From contig CAKSFK010000023.1 of NCBI GenBank assembly GCA_934454655.1, positions 1 through 27,903 on the forward strand: a stretch of 27,903 nucleotides of DNA, read 5' to 3'. The notes beneath the pieces are model-generated. The model ran no database searches. It was given only the letters and a program-made list of their open reading frames with translations, and was not told the DNA's origin. Origin of the DNA: an uncultured Eubacteriales bacterium. Lineage in GTDB: Bacteria > Bacillota > Clostridia > Oscillospirales > Acutalibacteraceae. Of the stretch, positions 1 to 6,696 are shown piece after piece (position 1 is the stretch's first letter; every line of letters starts with the position of its first letter). Position numbers and translations under genes: made by a program.

Positions 1-196
1 CTCCGCATAAAAATCCACACGAAAATCGCGCTCGTTTTGGGTCGCCGATTTTTTGAGAAGCGGATTTTTTGCAGAGCAAGGCACAAAACGCAGTTAATCC
101 TAACGGATTAACGAGTATTTTAACGCGGCAATGCGAGAAATCCACGCTTAAAAAACGGGTTCGGATTATTCTCGTTTGCCTAAAGGGAGAATAGCC
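1..196. repeat. Intergenic palindromic element upstream of lepA
   Basis: This gene-free stretch is built from nested inverted repeats. A perfect 8-bp hairpin, GTTAATCC (93-100) with GGATTAAC (105-112), sits inside a longer arm pairing in which GCGGATTT near 60-67 faces AAATCC-A-CGC near 139-148. A second short palindromic patch of ACGAAAATCG/CGATTTT type lies at about 19-54. There is no T-run after the outer arm that would make a classic terminator. I see no convincing ORF. From memory, elements of this look recur between genes in Clostridia genomes, but I cannot confirm copy number here. It may equally be the lepA leader or the 3' region of an upstream gene outside the window. Confidence 0.5.
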
Positions 197-2002
197 TTGT
201 CATTTCCACTTGAAAATATAAGAAATTTTTGTATAGTCGCTCATATCGACCACGGCAAATCGACCCTTGCTGACAGACTCCTTGAACTTACGCAGTCGGT
301 AGCACAGCGCGATATGGAAGAGCAGATACTTGACAGTATGGATCTTGAGCGTGAACGCGGTATTACAATAAAGGCGCACGCGGTAACGCTGTATTATACC
401 GCAAAGGACGGCAGGGAATATGAACTGAACCTTATCGACACACCGGGACACGTTGACTTTAATTATGAGGTTTCACGTTCGCTTGCCGCCTGCGAGGGTG
501 CGGTGCTTGTTGTGGACGCGTCCCAGGGAATTGAGGCGCAAACGCTTGCGAATACCTACCTTGCGGTTGACCACGGGCTTGAAATATTGCCTGTTATAAA
601 CAAGATTGACCTGCCTTCGGCAGAGCCGGACAGAATAAAAAAGGAAATTGAGGATATAATCGGAATACCGGCACAGGACGCACCGCTGATCTCGGCTAAG
701 ACAGGGCTTAACGTCGGCGAGGTCTTGGAGCGCATTATAACCGATATTCCCGCACCTAAGGGCGATACCGATGCTCCGCTTACCGCACTTGTTTTTGACT
801 CGTATTATGACCCGTACAAGGGCGTTGTAGTTTATTTCCGTATTATGAGCGGCAAGCTGAAAACGGGGGATAAAATCCGTATGATGGCAACGGGAGCGGA
901 TTTCGATACCGTTGAGATAGGCAGAAAACGCGCAACATATATGGAACCGTGCGATGTGCTTGAGGCGGGCGAGGTAGGATACCTTACGGCGTCCATAAAG
1001 ACCGTAAACGAAGCGCGCGTGGGCGATACGGTCACACTGGCGGAAAATCCCGCTGAAAACCCGCTCGAGGGTTACAGAAAGGTTAATCCGGTTGTTTTCT
1101 GCGGCATCTACCCGGCAGACGGCGCAAAGTACCCCGACCTTCGCGAAGCGCTTGAAAAATTGAGCCTTAACGACGCGTCACTGCTGTTTGAGCCCGAAAG
1201 CTCAAAAGCGTTGGGATTTGGTTTCCGCTGCGGCTTTTTGGGACTTCTTCATATGGAAATTATTGAGGAAAGACTCGAAAGGGAATATAACCTTGACCTT
1301 GTAACTACCGCGCCGAGCGTTGAATATAAATTTGTGCTTACAAACGGTGAAACGGTCAGCGTTGACAACCCGACGAATTATCCCGACCCGGCGCTTATTT
1401 CCGAGGCGCTTGAACCGGTTGCCGATGTGCATATATACAGCCCGAGCGAATACGTCGGCACCATAATGCAGCTGTGTGAGGAACGCCGCGGGGTTTATAC
1501 TGATATGAAATATATGTCCGACCGTGTGGATATTCATTATATAATGCCCGTTGGGGAAATTGTGTACGATTTCTTCGACGCGCTCAAATCCCGTACAAAA
1601 GGGTATGCAAGCTACGATTATGAGGCTAAGGGTTATGAAAAATCCAAACTTGTCAAGCTTGACGTTATGCTTGCGGGTGACGTTGTGGACGCGCTTTCGT
1701 TCATAGTCCATGCCGATAACGCCTATGCAAGAGCGCGCAGAATCGCGGAGAAACTTAAAGACTATATCCCGCGCCAGCTTTTCGAGGTGCCGATTCAGGT
1801 TGCGGTATCGGGCAAAATAATCGCAAGGGAAACCGTTAAGGCGCTCAGAAAGGATGTACTTGCAAAGTGCTACGGCGGCGATATATCACGTAAGAAAAAA
1901 CTGCTTGAAAAACAAAAAGAGGGCAAAAAGCGTATGCGCCGTTTGGGCTCTGTGGAGGTTCCGCAGGAGGCGTTTATGGCTGTGCTTAAGCTTGATGAAT
2001 AG
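197..2002 (+). CDS. lepA: Elongation factor 4 (LepA), ribosome back-translocase GTPase
   Basis: This is the translation GTPase EF-4, which binds the ribosome and can move tRNAs backwards on stalled or mistranslocated complexes. The G1 loop AHIDHGKST lies at residues 15-23, the G2 region GITIKA near 55, the G3 motif DTPGH at 81-85 and G4 NKID at 135-138. The C-terminal half carries the LepA-specific region, including the LGFGFRCGFLGLLHMEI stretch. The start is taken as TTG at 197 because GGGAG sits 7 nt upstream and the protein then begins MSFPLENIRNF, as LepA usually does, giving 601 aa, the family's normal length. An in-frame TTG at 176 would precede the ribosome binding site. The stop is followed after 9 nt by the carboxypeptidase start, so the two are probably co-transcribed. 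Family assignment is secure. Confidence 0.97.
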   Translation: MSFPLENIRNFCIVAHIDHGKSTLADRLLELTQSVAQRDMEEQILDSMDLERERGITIKAHAVTLYYTAKDGREYELNLIDTPGHVDFNYEVSRSLAACEGAVLVVDASQGIEAQTLANTYLAVDHGLEILPVINKIDLPSAEPDRIKKEIEDIIGIPAQDAPLISAKTGLNVGEVLERIITDIPAPKGDTDAPLTALVFDSYYDPYKGVVVYFRIMSGKLKTGDKIRMMATGADFDTVEIGRKRATYMEPCDVLEAGEVGYLTASIKTVNEARVGDTVTLAENPAENPLEGYRKVNPVVFCGIYPADGAKYPDLREALEKLSLNDASLLFEPESSKALGFGFRCGFLGLLHMEIIEERLEREYNLDLVTTAPSVEYKFVLTNGETVSVDNPTNYPDPALISEALEPVADVHIYSPSEYVGTIMQLCEERRGVYTDMKYMSDRVDIHYIMPVGEIVYDFFDALKSRTKGYASYDYEAKGYEKSKLVKLDVMLAGDVVDALSFIVHADNAYARARRIAEKLKDYIPRQLFEVPIQVAVSGKIIARETVKALRKDVLAKCYGGDISRKKKLLEKQKEGKKRMRRLGSVEVPQEAFMAVLKLDE

Positions 2003-2011
2003 GTGGTATTT

Positions 2012-2848
2012 ATGACAAGGGAACAGAGGAAGAAAGCAATTGTGCGCCGCAGAATTTTTTTTGCGGGCTGCGCCGTCGTGCTTACAGCGGCAATAGTTCT
2101 TATTGTGTTTGTTGTAAGCGCGCTCACAAAGAAGAAGCCGGACGGTAAAACGCAAAGCAGCGGCAGTGCGGTAAGCGTGAGCTCGTCGCAGGAATCGTCG
2201 TCAAGTGATGATACTCCGAGTTACCCCGCAACGGGTCCCGGCGGACTTGACGCGAATTTCGGTCAGCTTTTGCTTGTGAACGACAGCAATCCGCTGCCGG
2301 ATGATTACGATTACGAGGGAAACCTTACAAACATACCCACGGAATATATAAACGGTATGCTTAATCAGATAGATAAAGACGTTTGGAACTATATGAAGGC
2401 AATGATAGACGCCCAAAGGGCAACGCAGACAAGTTCTAAAAACTGGCTTTATGTCCGCTCGCCCTACCGTTCGTACGCAACGCAGAAAATGCTTTACGAA
2501 AACCAGGTCAAGCGGCAGCTTAACGCGGGACTTTCCCAAGCGGACGCCGAGGCTAAGGCGGCAACCGTCGTTACAAGACCGGGAAGAAGCGAACACAACA
2601 CGGGTTTCTCGGCGGATTTCAATATTGCCGAGGATACGTTTGAGTCAACGCCGATGTTTACCTGGATGCAGGAACACGCTGCCGATTACGGCTTTGTTCT
2701 GCGTTTCCCCAAGGATAAACAGGATAAAACCGGAATTATCTACGAATCGTGGCACTACCGCTTTGTGGGAATTAATAACGCAAAGGAAATGAAAAGACTT
2801 AATATGTGCCTTGAAGAATATGTTGAATACCTCAACAATAAGAAATAG
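2012..2848 (+). CDS. Membrane-anchored D-alanyl-D-alanine carboxypeptidase, M15B (VanY/DacB-like)
   Basis: This is a zinc peptidase that trims the terminal D-Ala from peptidoglycan stem peptides. A basic N-terminus is followed by one hydrophobic segment (residues about 15-38), then a Ser-rich linker (about 45-70) and the M15 domain. The zinc and catalytic motifs are visible: SEHNTGFSADF supplies His195 and Asp202, and ESWHYRFVG supplies His248, all typical of the VanY branch. The topology is type II, with the enzyme outside the membrane. ATG at 2012 is preferred over GTG at 2003, which abuts the lepA stop, because AGGTGG at 2001-2006 is well placed for it. The protein is then 278 aa. There is no vancomycin-resistance context, so a housekeeping cell-wall role is likely. 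Confidence 0.9.
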   Translation: MTREQRKKAIVRRRIFFAGCAVVLTAAIVLIVFVVSALTKKKPDGKTQSSGSAVSVSSSQESSSSDDTPSYPATGPGGLDANFGQLLLVNDSNPLPDDYDYEGNLTNIPTEYINGMLNQIDKDVWNYMKAMIDAQRATQTSSKNWLYVRSPYRSYATQKMLYENQVKRQLNAGLSQADAEAKAATVVTRPGRSEHNTGFSADFNIAEDTFESTPMFTWMQEHAADYGFVLRFPKDKQDKTGIIYESWHYRFVGINNAKEMKRLNMCLEEYVEYLNNKK

Positions 2849-2859
2849 GAGATAATGTT

Positions 2860-3699
2860 ATGTCAGAAGAGAAAAATACAGGTTGCTCGGGCAACTGTTC
2901 GTCGTGCGGGGAGAACTGCTCTTCGCGCGAACCGCAAAGTCTTATCGAACCTACGGGCGAGTATAACAGCATTAAACACGTTGTCGGCGTTGTAAGCGGT
3001 AAGGGCGGCGTCGGTAAATCTATGACGACCTCAATGCTTGCGGTACTGCTTAACCGAATGGGGTATAAGGTCGGTATTCTGGACGCGGATATAACCGGAC
3101 CTTCAATACCCAAAACATTCGGCATAAACGCAAAAATAATGCAGAACGAAATCGGAATACTGCCGGCAGAAACAAAAAACGGTATAAAAATAATGTCAAT
3201 AAATCTCCTGCTTGAGGAAAAAGATATGCCCGTGCTTTGGCGCGGACCCGTTATAGCGGGAGCGGTCAAGCAGTTCTGGCACGATGTTGTGTGGGGCGAA
3301 CTTGATTATCTGCTTATAGACTGCCCGCCCGGAACGGGCGATGTGCCGCTTACGGTTTTCCAGAGCATACCGCTTGACGGGGTGGTAATAGTCACCTCCC
3401 CGCAGGACTTGGTTTCGCTTATTGTGCGAAAGGCGTATAATATGGCAAAAATGATGGAAGTTCCCGTTCTGGGTATTATTGAGAATATGAGCTACGCCGT
3501 CTGCCCCGACTGCGGCAGGAAAATTGAACTGTTCGGCCACGGCAGCGGTGATATAGCGGAAGAACTCGGCGTGCCGCTGCTCGGCAAAATGCCCATAGAC
3601 CCTACACTCACTGCGCTGGTCGATAACGGCAGCTTTGAAATGTTTGAGTGCGGTTATTTAAAGGATGCGGCGGAGAAAATAGCCGAAAAGGTTAAATAA
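2860..3699 (+). CDS. Mrp/NBP35-family P-loop ATPase, Fe-S cluster carrier
   Basis: This is a cytoplasmic ATPase of the Mrp/ApbC group, which carries and transfers iron-sulfur clusters to apo-proteins. The N-terminus is Cys-rich (Cys9, 13, 16 and 20 within the first 20 residues), resembling the NBP35-type extension. The deviant Walker A KGGVGKS lies at about 48-54, LLIDCPPGTGD at about 151-161 and the conserved CPDC pair, which binds the bridging cluster in this family, at 215-218. The length of 279 aa is normal. AGGAG at 2847-2851 precedes the ATG by 8 nt. The gene follows the carboxypeptidase by 11 nt, so lepA, the carboxypeptidase gene and this gene probably form one transcript. Confidence 0.93.
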   Translation: MSEEKNTGCSGNCSSCGENCSSREPQSLIEPTGEYNSIKHVVGVVSGKGGVGKSMTTSMLAVLLNRMGYKVGILDADITGPSIPKTFGINAKIMQNEIGILPAETKNGIKIMSINLLLEEKDMPVLWRGPVIAGAVKQFWHDVVWGELDYLLIDCPPGTGDVPLTVFQSIPLDGVVIVTSPQDLVSLIVRKAYNMAKMMEVPVLGIIENMSYAVCPDCGRKIELFGHGSGDIAEELGVPLLGKMPIDPTLTALVDNGSFEMFECGYLKDAAEKIAEKVK

Positions 3700-3732
3700 A
3701 ACCGCAAAAACATTTTAAATTAAAAAAAAGGC

Positions 3733-3761
3733 TTGATTTTTCGGCACAAATCTGTTATTAT
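3733..3761 (+). promoter_or_regulatory. Sigma-A-like promoter for rpmB
   Basis: A -35 box TTGATT (3733-3738) and a -10 box TATTAT (3756-3761) are separated by 17 nt in an A+T-rich gap between the Mrp gene and rpmB. This gives the ribosomal protein gene its own transcription start about 48 nt before its ATG. Confidence 0.6.
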
Positions 3762-3815
3762 AGGGTTTGCTATGTTATTCGGCGTATGCCGAAATTAGAG
3801 AAGGAGGTGCAGACC

Positions 3816-4004
3816 ATGGCTAAATGTGATATCTGCAACAAGGAAATTGCTTTCGGTATTAAGGTTTCTCATTCCCACAGACGTTCCAACAGAACCTGGA
3901 AGCCCAACGTCAAAAAGGTAAAGGCAATCGTGAACGGTTCTCCGCGTCGTATCAATGTTTGCACCCGCTGCTTGCGTTCGGGAAAAGTTACCAGAGCAAT
4001 CTGA
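3816..4004 (+). CDS. rpmB: 50S ribosomal protein bL28, zinc-binding form
   Basis: This is a large-subunit ribosomal protein of 62 aa. It is the four-cysteine (C+) form: CDIC at residues 4-7 and CTRC at 51-54 can together hold a zinc ion. The central basic HSHRRSNRTWKPN region is the family signature. The start is ATG at 3816 because a near-perfect AAGGAGGTG (3801-3809) lies 6 nt upstream; the longer reading from 3786 would translate through this ribosome binding site. A promoter lies upstream and an intrinsic terminator directly downstream, so it is probably a monocistronic unit. Confidence 0.96.
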   Translation: MAKCDICNKEIAFGIKVSHSHRRSNRTWKPNVKKVKAIVNGSPRRINVCTRCLRSGKVTRAI

Positions 4005-4018
4005 CAAAACAAAAATAA

Positions 4019-4046
4019 CCCTTAGCGGATAGCTAGGGGATTTTTT
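4019..4046 (+). terminator. Intrinsic terminator after rpmB
   Basis: CCCTTAGC (4019-4026) pairs with GCTAGGGG (4032-4039) around a 5-nt loop, with one wobble pair, and is followed by TTTTTT at 4041-4046. It starts 14 nt after the rpmB stop and ends 20 nt before the next start codon. Confidence 0.85.
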
Positions 4047-4066
4047 GTATTCGGGGGAATGATAAA

Positions 4067-4714
4067 TTGATAAAAGCGGTTTTGTTTGATCTGGACGGTA
4101 CGCTTGCAAACTCGCTTGCCGACCTTGCAAACAGCACAAATTTCGCCCTTTGCAAAATGGGCTTCCCCACCCACGAAACGGAAAAATATAAGTATATGGT
4201 GGGGGACGGAATTCCGAAACTTATCGAACGCGCTCTGCCCGAGGGCAATAAAAGCGATGCAGAAAAGGCGGAATGTCTGGAAATTTTCATGAGGCATTAC
4301 AGGGAGCATTACCACGATAAAACCGTGTGCTATAAGGGCGTGCCGGAAATGCTGGCAGAGCTTCGTTTAAGGGGACTTAAAATTGCCGTCATTTCAAATA
4401 AAGCGCAGGAAATGTCTGAAAAAGTAACTCAAAAACTTTTTGGAAATGTGTTTGATGTTGTTGCCGGAAAGCGCGAGGGCTTTAAAACAAAGCCCGATCC
4501 AGCTCTAACCCTTAAGGTTATGGAAGAACTCGGCACAAAGCCGCGCGAATGTGCGCTTGTCGGCGATTCGGGAATGGATATGGCGGCGGCGGTTAACAGC
4601 GGTGCTTTGCCAATAGGCGTTCTTTGGGGCTTCAGAACAAAGAAAGAATTGCTGGATAGCGGCGCTGAGTATGTCGTTTCCGAACCGGGGGAAATCTTAA
4701 ATATAATTAATTGA
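4067..4714 (+). CDS. HAD-family phosphatase, phosphoglycolate phosphatase (Gph)-like
   Basis: This is a haloacid-dehalogenase hydrolase of 215 aa that probably removes phosphate from a small metabolite; 2-phosphoglycolate is the usual annotation for this branch. All four HAD motifs can be seen: DLDGT with Asp8 and Asp10, VISNK with Ser110, Lys142 in FKTKPDP, and VGDSGMD with Asp167 and Asp171. A helical cap domain lies between motifs I and II. The start is TTG at 4067, with GGGGG 8 nt upstream. It lies 13 nt before the MFS gene, so they probably share a transcript. Substrate specificity cannot be read from sequence; PpaX or another metabolite phosphatase remains possible. Confidence 0.88.
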   Translation: MIKAVLFDLDGTLANSLADLANSTNFALCKMGFPTHETEKYKYMVGDGIPKLIERALPEGNKSDAEKAECLEIFMRHYREHYHDKTVCYKGVPEMLAELRLRGLKIAVISNKAQEMSEKVTQKLFGNVFDVVAGKREGFKTKPDPALTLKVMEELGTKPRECALVGDSGMDMAAAVNSGALPIGVLWGFRTKKELLDSGAEYVVSEPGEILNIIN

Positions 4715-4727
4715 AAATAGGGATAAA

Positions 4728-5909
4728 GTGAATAATAAATATAAAAAGACAAAAATTGCGGCTTATACGGGATATTTTGTTCAGGCAATTGTTAATAACT
4801 TTCTGCCGATACTGTTCATAGCTTTGCAGGATGTTTACGGAATCGGTTACGAAAAGCTGGGCAGACTTATAATGTTCAACTTCGTAACCCAGATGATAAC
4901 CGATATCGCAACCCCGAAAATTGTGGAAAGGATAGGTTATAAAAAGTCTGCCGTAATGTGTCAGGGCATAGCGGCACTTGGTCTTGCAAGCCTTGCGGTT
5001 TTACCGAATATTATGCCCGACGCGTATGTCGGCATTGTTATCTCGGTTATTATTTATGCATTCGCAAGCGGCTTGACCGAAGTGATAATCAGCCCGATGA
5101 TCGAAATGCTCCCGACCGATAACAAAACCGGCAATATGTCGCTCCTGCACTCGTTTTACTGCTGGGGGCAGGCTGTAACCGCCCTCGGTTCAACCCTGCT
5201 TTTACATATGCTCGGCTATAAGGGCTGGATGTTTATTCCGCTTATCTGGGCAATAGTCCCGGCAATTAATGCCGTTTTCTTTTCGGGCGTTCCGGTTGTC
5301 GAACCTGAACCCGAAAGAAAAAGCAATAGCTTTAGACAGCTGTTTAAAAACCGTTCGTTCCGCCTTTTTATGGTTATAATGCTCTGCTCCGGTGCGTCGG
5401 AGATTGCAATGGCGGAGTGGGCGTCAATGTTTGCACAAAAAGCGCTCGGCGTTTCAAAGGTGGTCGGCGACCTTGCCGGACCCTGCGCGTTCGCACTGTT
5501 TATGGGTGTCGGAAGAGTGTGCTATGCCGCATTCTCCGAAAAATTATCGTATAAGAAAACAATTATTACAATGAGCCTGCTCTGCGCCGGGTGCTACTAC
5601 GTAGCGGCTTTTGTTAAAATTCCCGTGTTTGCATTGGCGGCGTGTGCCGTGTGCGGATTTTCTGTCAGCCTTTTTTGGCCCGGCACGCTTTCCGCGGGCG
5701 CAAAGGCATTCCCTAAAGGGGATGCGGTTATGTTCAGCGTTTTTGCAATGTGCGGAGATATCGGCTGCTGCATAGGACCTTGGATTTTGGGAATTATCGC
5801 GGATAACGCAAGCCTTAATGCGGGCTTTGCCGTTTCGTCGGTGTTTCCGCTTGCTATGATTGTTGCCGCTTTGGGAATAAAGGATAAAAAAGAAATCGGG
5901 GTGTCGTAA
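4728..5909 (+). CDS. Major facilitator superfamily transporter
   Basis: This 393-aa integral membrane protein has about 12 hydrophobic segments in two halves, with a charged central loop around residues 187-200 (EPEPERKSNS). The stretch SLLHSFYCWGQ near residue 140 resembles the conserved LHxxFGxG region of FucP-like (FHS) sugar permeases, so a sugar or related solute is a reasonable guess. The start is GTG at 4728, with AGGGAT a few bases upstream. The stop directly abuts the dCMP deaminase start, indicating translational coupling. The neighbours do not identify the substrate. Confidence 0.82.
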   Translation: MNNKYKKTKIAAYTGYFVQAIVNNFLPILFIALQDVYGIGYEKLGRLIMFNFVTQMITDIATPKIVERIGYKKSAVMCQGIAALGLASLAVLPNIMPDAYVGIVISVIIYAFASGLTEVIISPMIEMLPTDNKTGNMSLLHSFYCWGQAVTALGSTLLLHMLGYKGWMFIPLIWAIVPAINAVFFSGVPVVEPEPERKSNSFRQLFKNRSFRLFMVIMLCSGASEIAMAEWASMFAQKALGVSKVVGDLAGPCAFALFMGVGRVCYAAFSEKLSYKKTIITMSLLCAGCYYVAAFVKIPVFALAACAVCGFSVSLFWPGTLSAGAKAFPKGDAVMFSVFAMCGDIGCCIGPWILGIIADNASLNAGFAVSSVFPLAMIVAALGIKDKKEIGVS

Positions 5910-6389
5910 TTGAAGAGAAATGATTATCTCAGCTGGGACGAATATTTTATGGGTATCGCAATGCTTTCGGCAATGCGAAGCAAGGACCCCTCAACGCAGG
6001 TGGGGGCGTGCATCGTTAATTCCGAAAAACGCATACTCTCCGTCGGCTATAACGGTATGCCGCGCTGCTGCTCGGATGATGAGTTTCCTTGGGAACGCGA
6101 CGGCAGCCCGCTTTCGTCTAAATACCTTTTCGTCTGCCATGCCGAGCTTAATGCAATTTTAAATTGTAACAGCGGTAATGTGCGCGGCTGTACGGTGTAT
6201 TCAACCCTCTTTCCGTGCAACGAATGTGCAAAGGCAATAATTCAGTCGGGTATTACCGAGGTTGTCTATATGTCGGATAAATATTCGCAGTCGGACAGCG
6301 TTCTCGCGTCTAAAAAAATGTTTGAAACCGCGGGCATTAAGTGCAGACAGTACGTCCCGACAGGGAGAAAAACAATGCTTGAACTCTGA
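5910..6389 (+). CDS. dCMP deaminase-family zinc enzyme (ComEB-like)
   Basis: This cytoplasmic cytidine/deoxycytidylate deaminase converts dCMP to dUMP for thymidylate supply. The zinc site is complete: CHAEL supplies His77 and the proton-shuttling Glu79, and PCNEC supplies Cys103 and Cys106. The N-terminal MRSKDPSTQVGACIV and GYNGMPR segments match the dCMP deaminase branch. It is 159 aa, normal length. It starts at a TTG immediately after the MFS stop, using GGGGTG at about 5898-5903 as ribosome binding site. A weak 7-bp A+T hairpin lies just past the stop (6389-6410) and may end the transcript. Confidence 0.9.
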   Translation: MKRNDYLSWDEYFMGIAMLSAMRSKDPSTQVGACIVNSEKRILSVGYNGMPRCCSDDEFPWERDGSPLSSKYLFVCHAELNAILNCNSGNVRGCTVYSTLFPCNECAKAIIQSGITEVVYMSDKYSQSDSVLASKKMFETAGIKCRQYVPTGRKTMLEL

Positions 6390-6428
6390 TTTTGCGGAAA
6401 ATTGCAAAATTATGTAAATAATTACTGC

Positions 6429-6456
6429 TTGACAAACTGTAAAAAATGTTTATAAT
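6429..6456 (+). promoter_or_regulatory. Consensus sigma-A promoter, distal
   Basis: TTGACA (6429-6434) and TATAAT (6451-6456) are both perfect consensus with a 16-nt spacer. Transcription from here would begin near 6463 and make a leader of about 230 nt before the cohesin-like gene. A short G+C stem with loop TATTTC (about 6480-6502) followed by TTTT lies just downstream and could act as a weak early terminator. Confidence 0.75.
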
Positions 6457-6579
6457 ATGTAATATAGATTGACGGAAATAAGGCGGCTATTTCGTCGCTT
6501 TTGTATGTCGGTTAGCTAAATCAACAAAAAAACAGGGAAATATTTTATCTCAAAGGGCGCTTTTTCTCTAAGAGGGGGC

Positions 6580-6608
6580 TTGAAATTATCAGGGATTAAT
6601 GATATAAT
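6580..6608 (+). promoter_or_regulatory. Second sigma-A-like promoter, proximal
   Basis: TTGAAA (6580-6585) and TATAAT (6603-6608) are spaced by 17 nt. Transcription would begin near 6615, at the edge of the structured leader, so use of this promoter could remove part of the outer stem at 6613-6618. Confidence 0.6.
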
Positions 6609-6612
6609 AAAT

Positions 6613-6689
6613 CTAACCAATGGGAACGGACGCGCCGTATCCCAAAGCGTCTTTTGCAAGACAAATATTTGGCGAAAGCCGGTTAGGAG
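6613..6689 (+). promoter_or_regulatory. Structured leader: possible four-way junction overlapping the ribosome binding site
   Basis: CTAACC (6613-6618) can pair with GGTTAG (6681-6686) and enclose three local hairpins. The first is GGGAACGG (6622-6629) with CCGTATCCC (6635-6643), one bulged A. The second is GTCTT (6649-6653) with AAGAC (6658-6662). The third is GGC-GAAA-GCC (6671-6680), a GNRA tetraloop. The closing strand shares two bases with the AGGAG (6685-6689) that serves the ATG at 6697, so the fold would influence translation. A second GGTTAG at 6510-6515 could compete for the same CTAACC in the longer transcript. I do not recognise a known riboswitch class. Confidence 0.45.
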
Positions 6690-6696
6690 AAAAGAT

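Noticed and set aside
176..196. Extension of lepA to the in-frame TTG at 176.
   Set aside because: The ribosome binding site GGGAG at 185-189 lies inside this extension and serves TTG at 197, which gives the normal LepA N-terminus.
1202..1711. 169-aa minus-strand ORF inside lepA.
   Set aside because: It lies wholly antisense to a certain gene, has no ribosome binding site support and no recognisable domain; similar antisense frames elsewhere were dismissed for the same reason.
6613..6689. Assignment of the leader as a cyclic di-GMP-I riboswitch because of AAAGC and a GAAA tetraloop.
   Set aside because: The GGGACGCAAAGCC-type core and the characteristic GGGCAAACC are missing, and the fold has three hairpins in the junction rather than two.
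6580..6696. Longer N-terminus for the cohesin-like protein from an in-frame TTG at 6580.
   Set aside because: It would add 39 residues before a good signal peptide and would translate through the leader hairpins and the ribosome binding site; position 6580 is also part of a -35 box.
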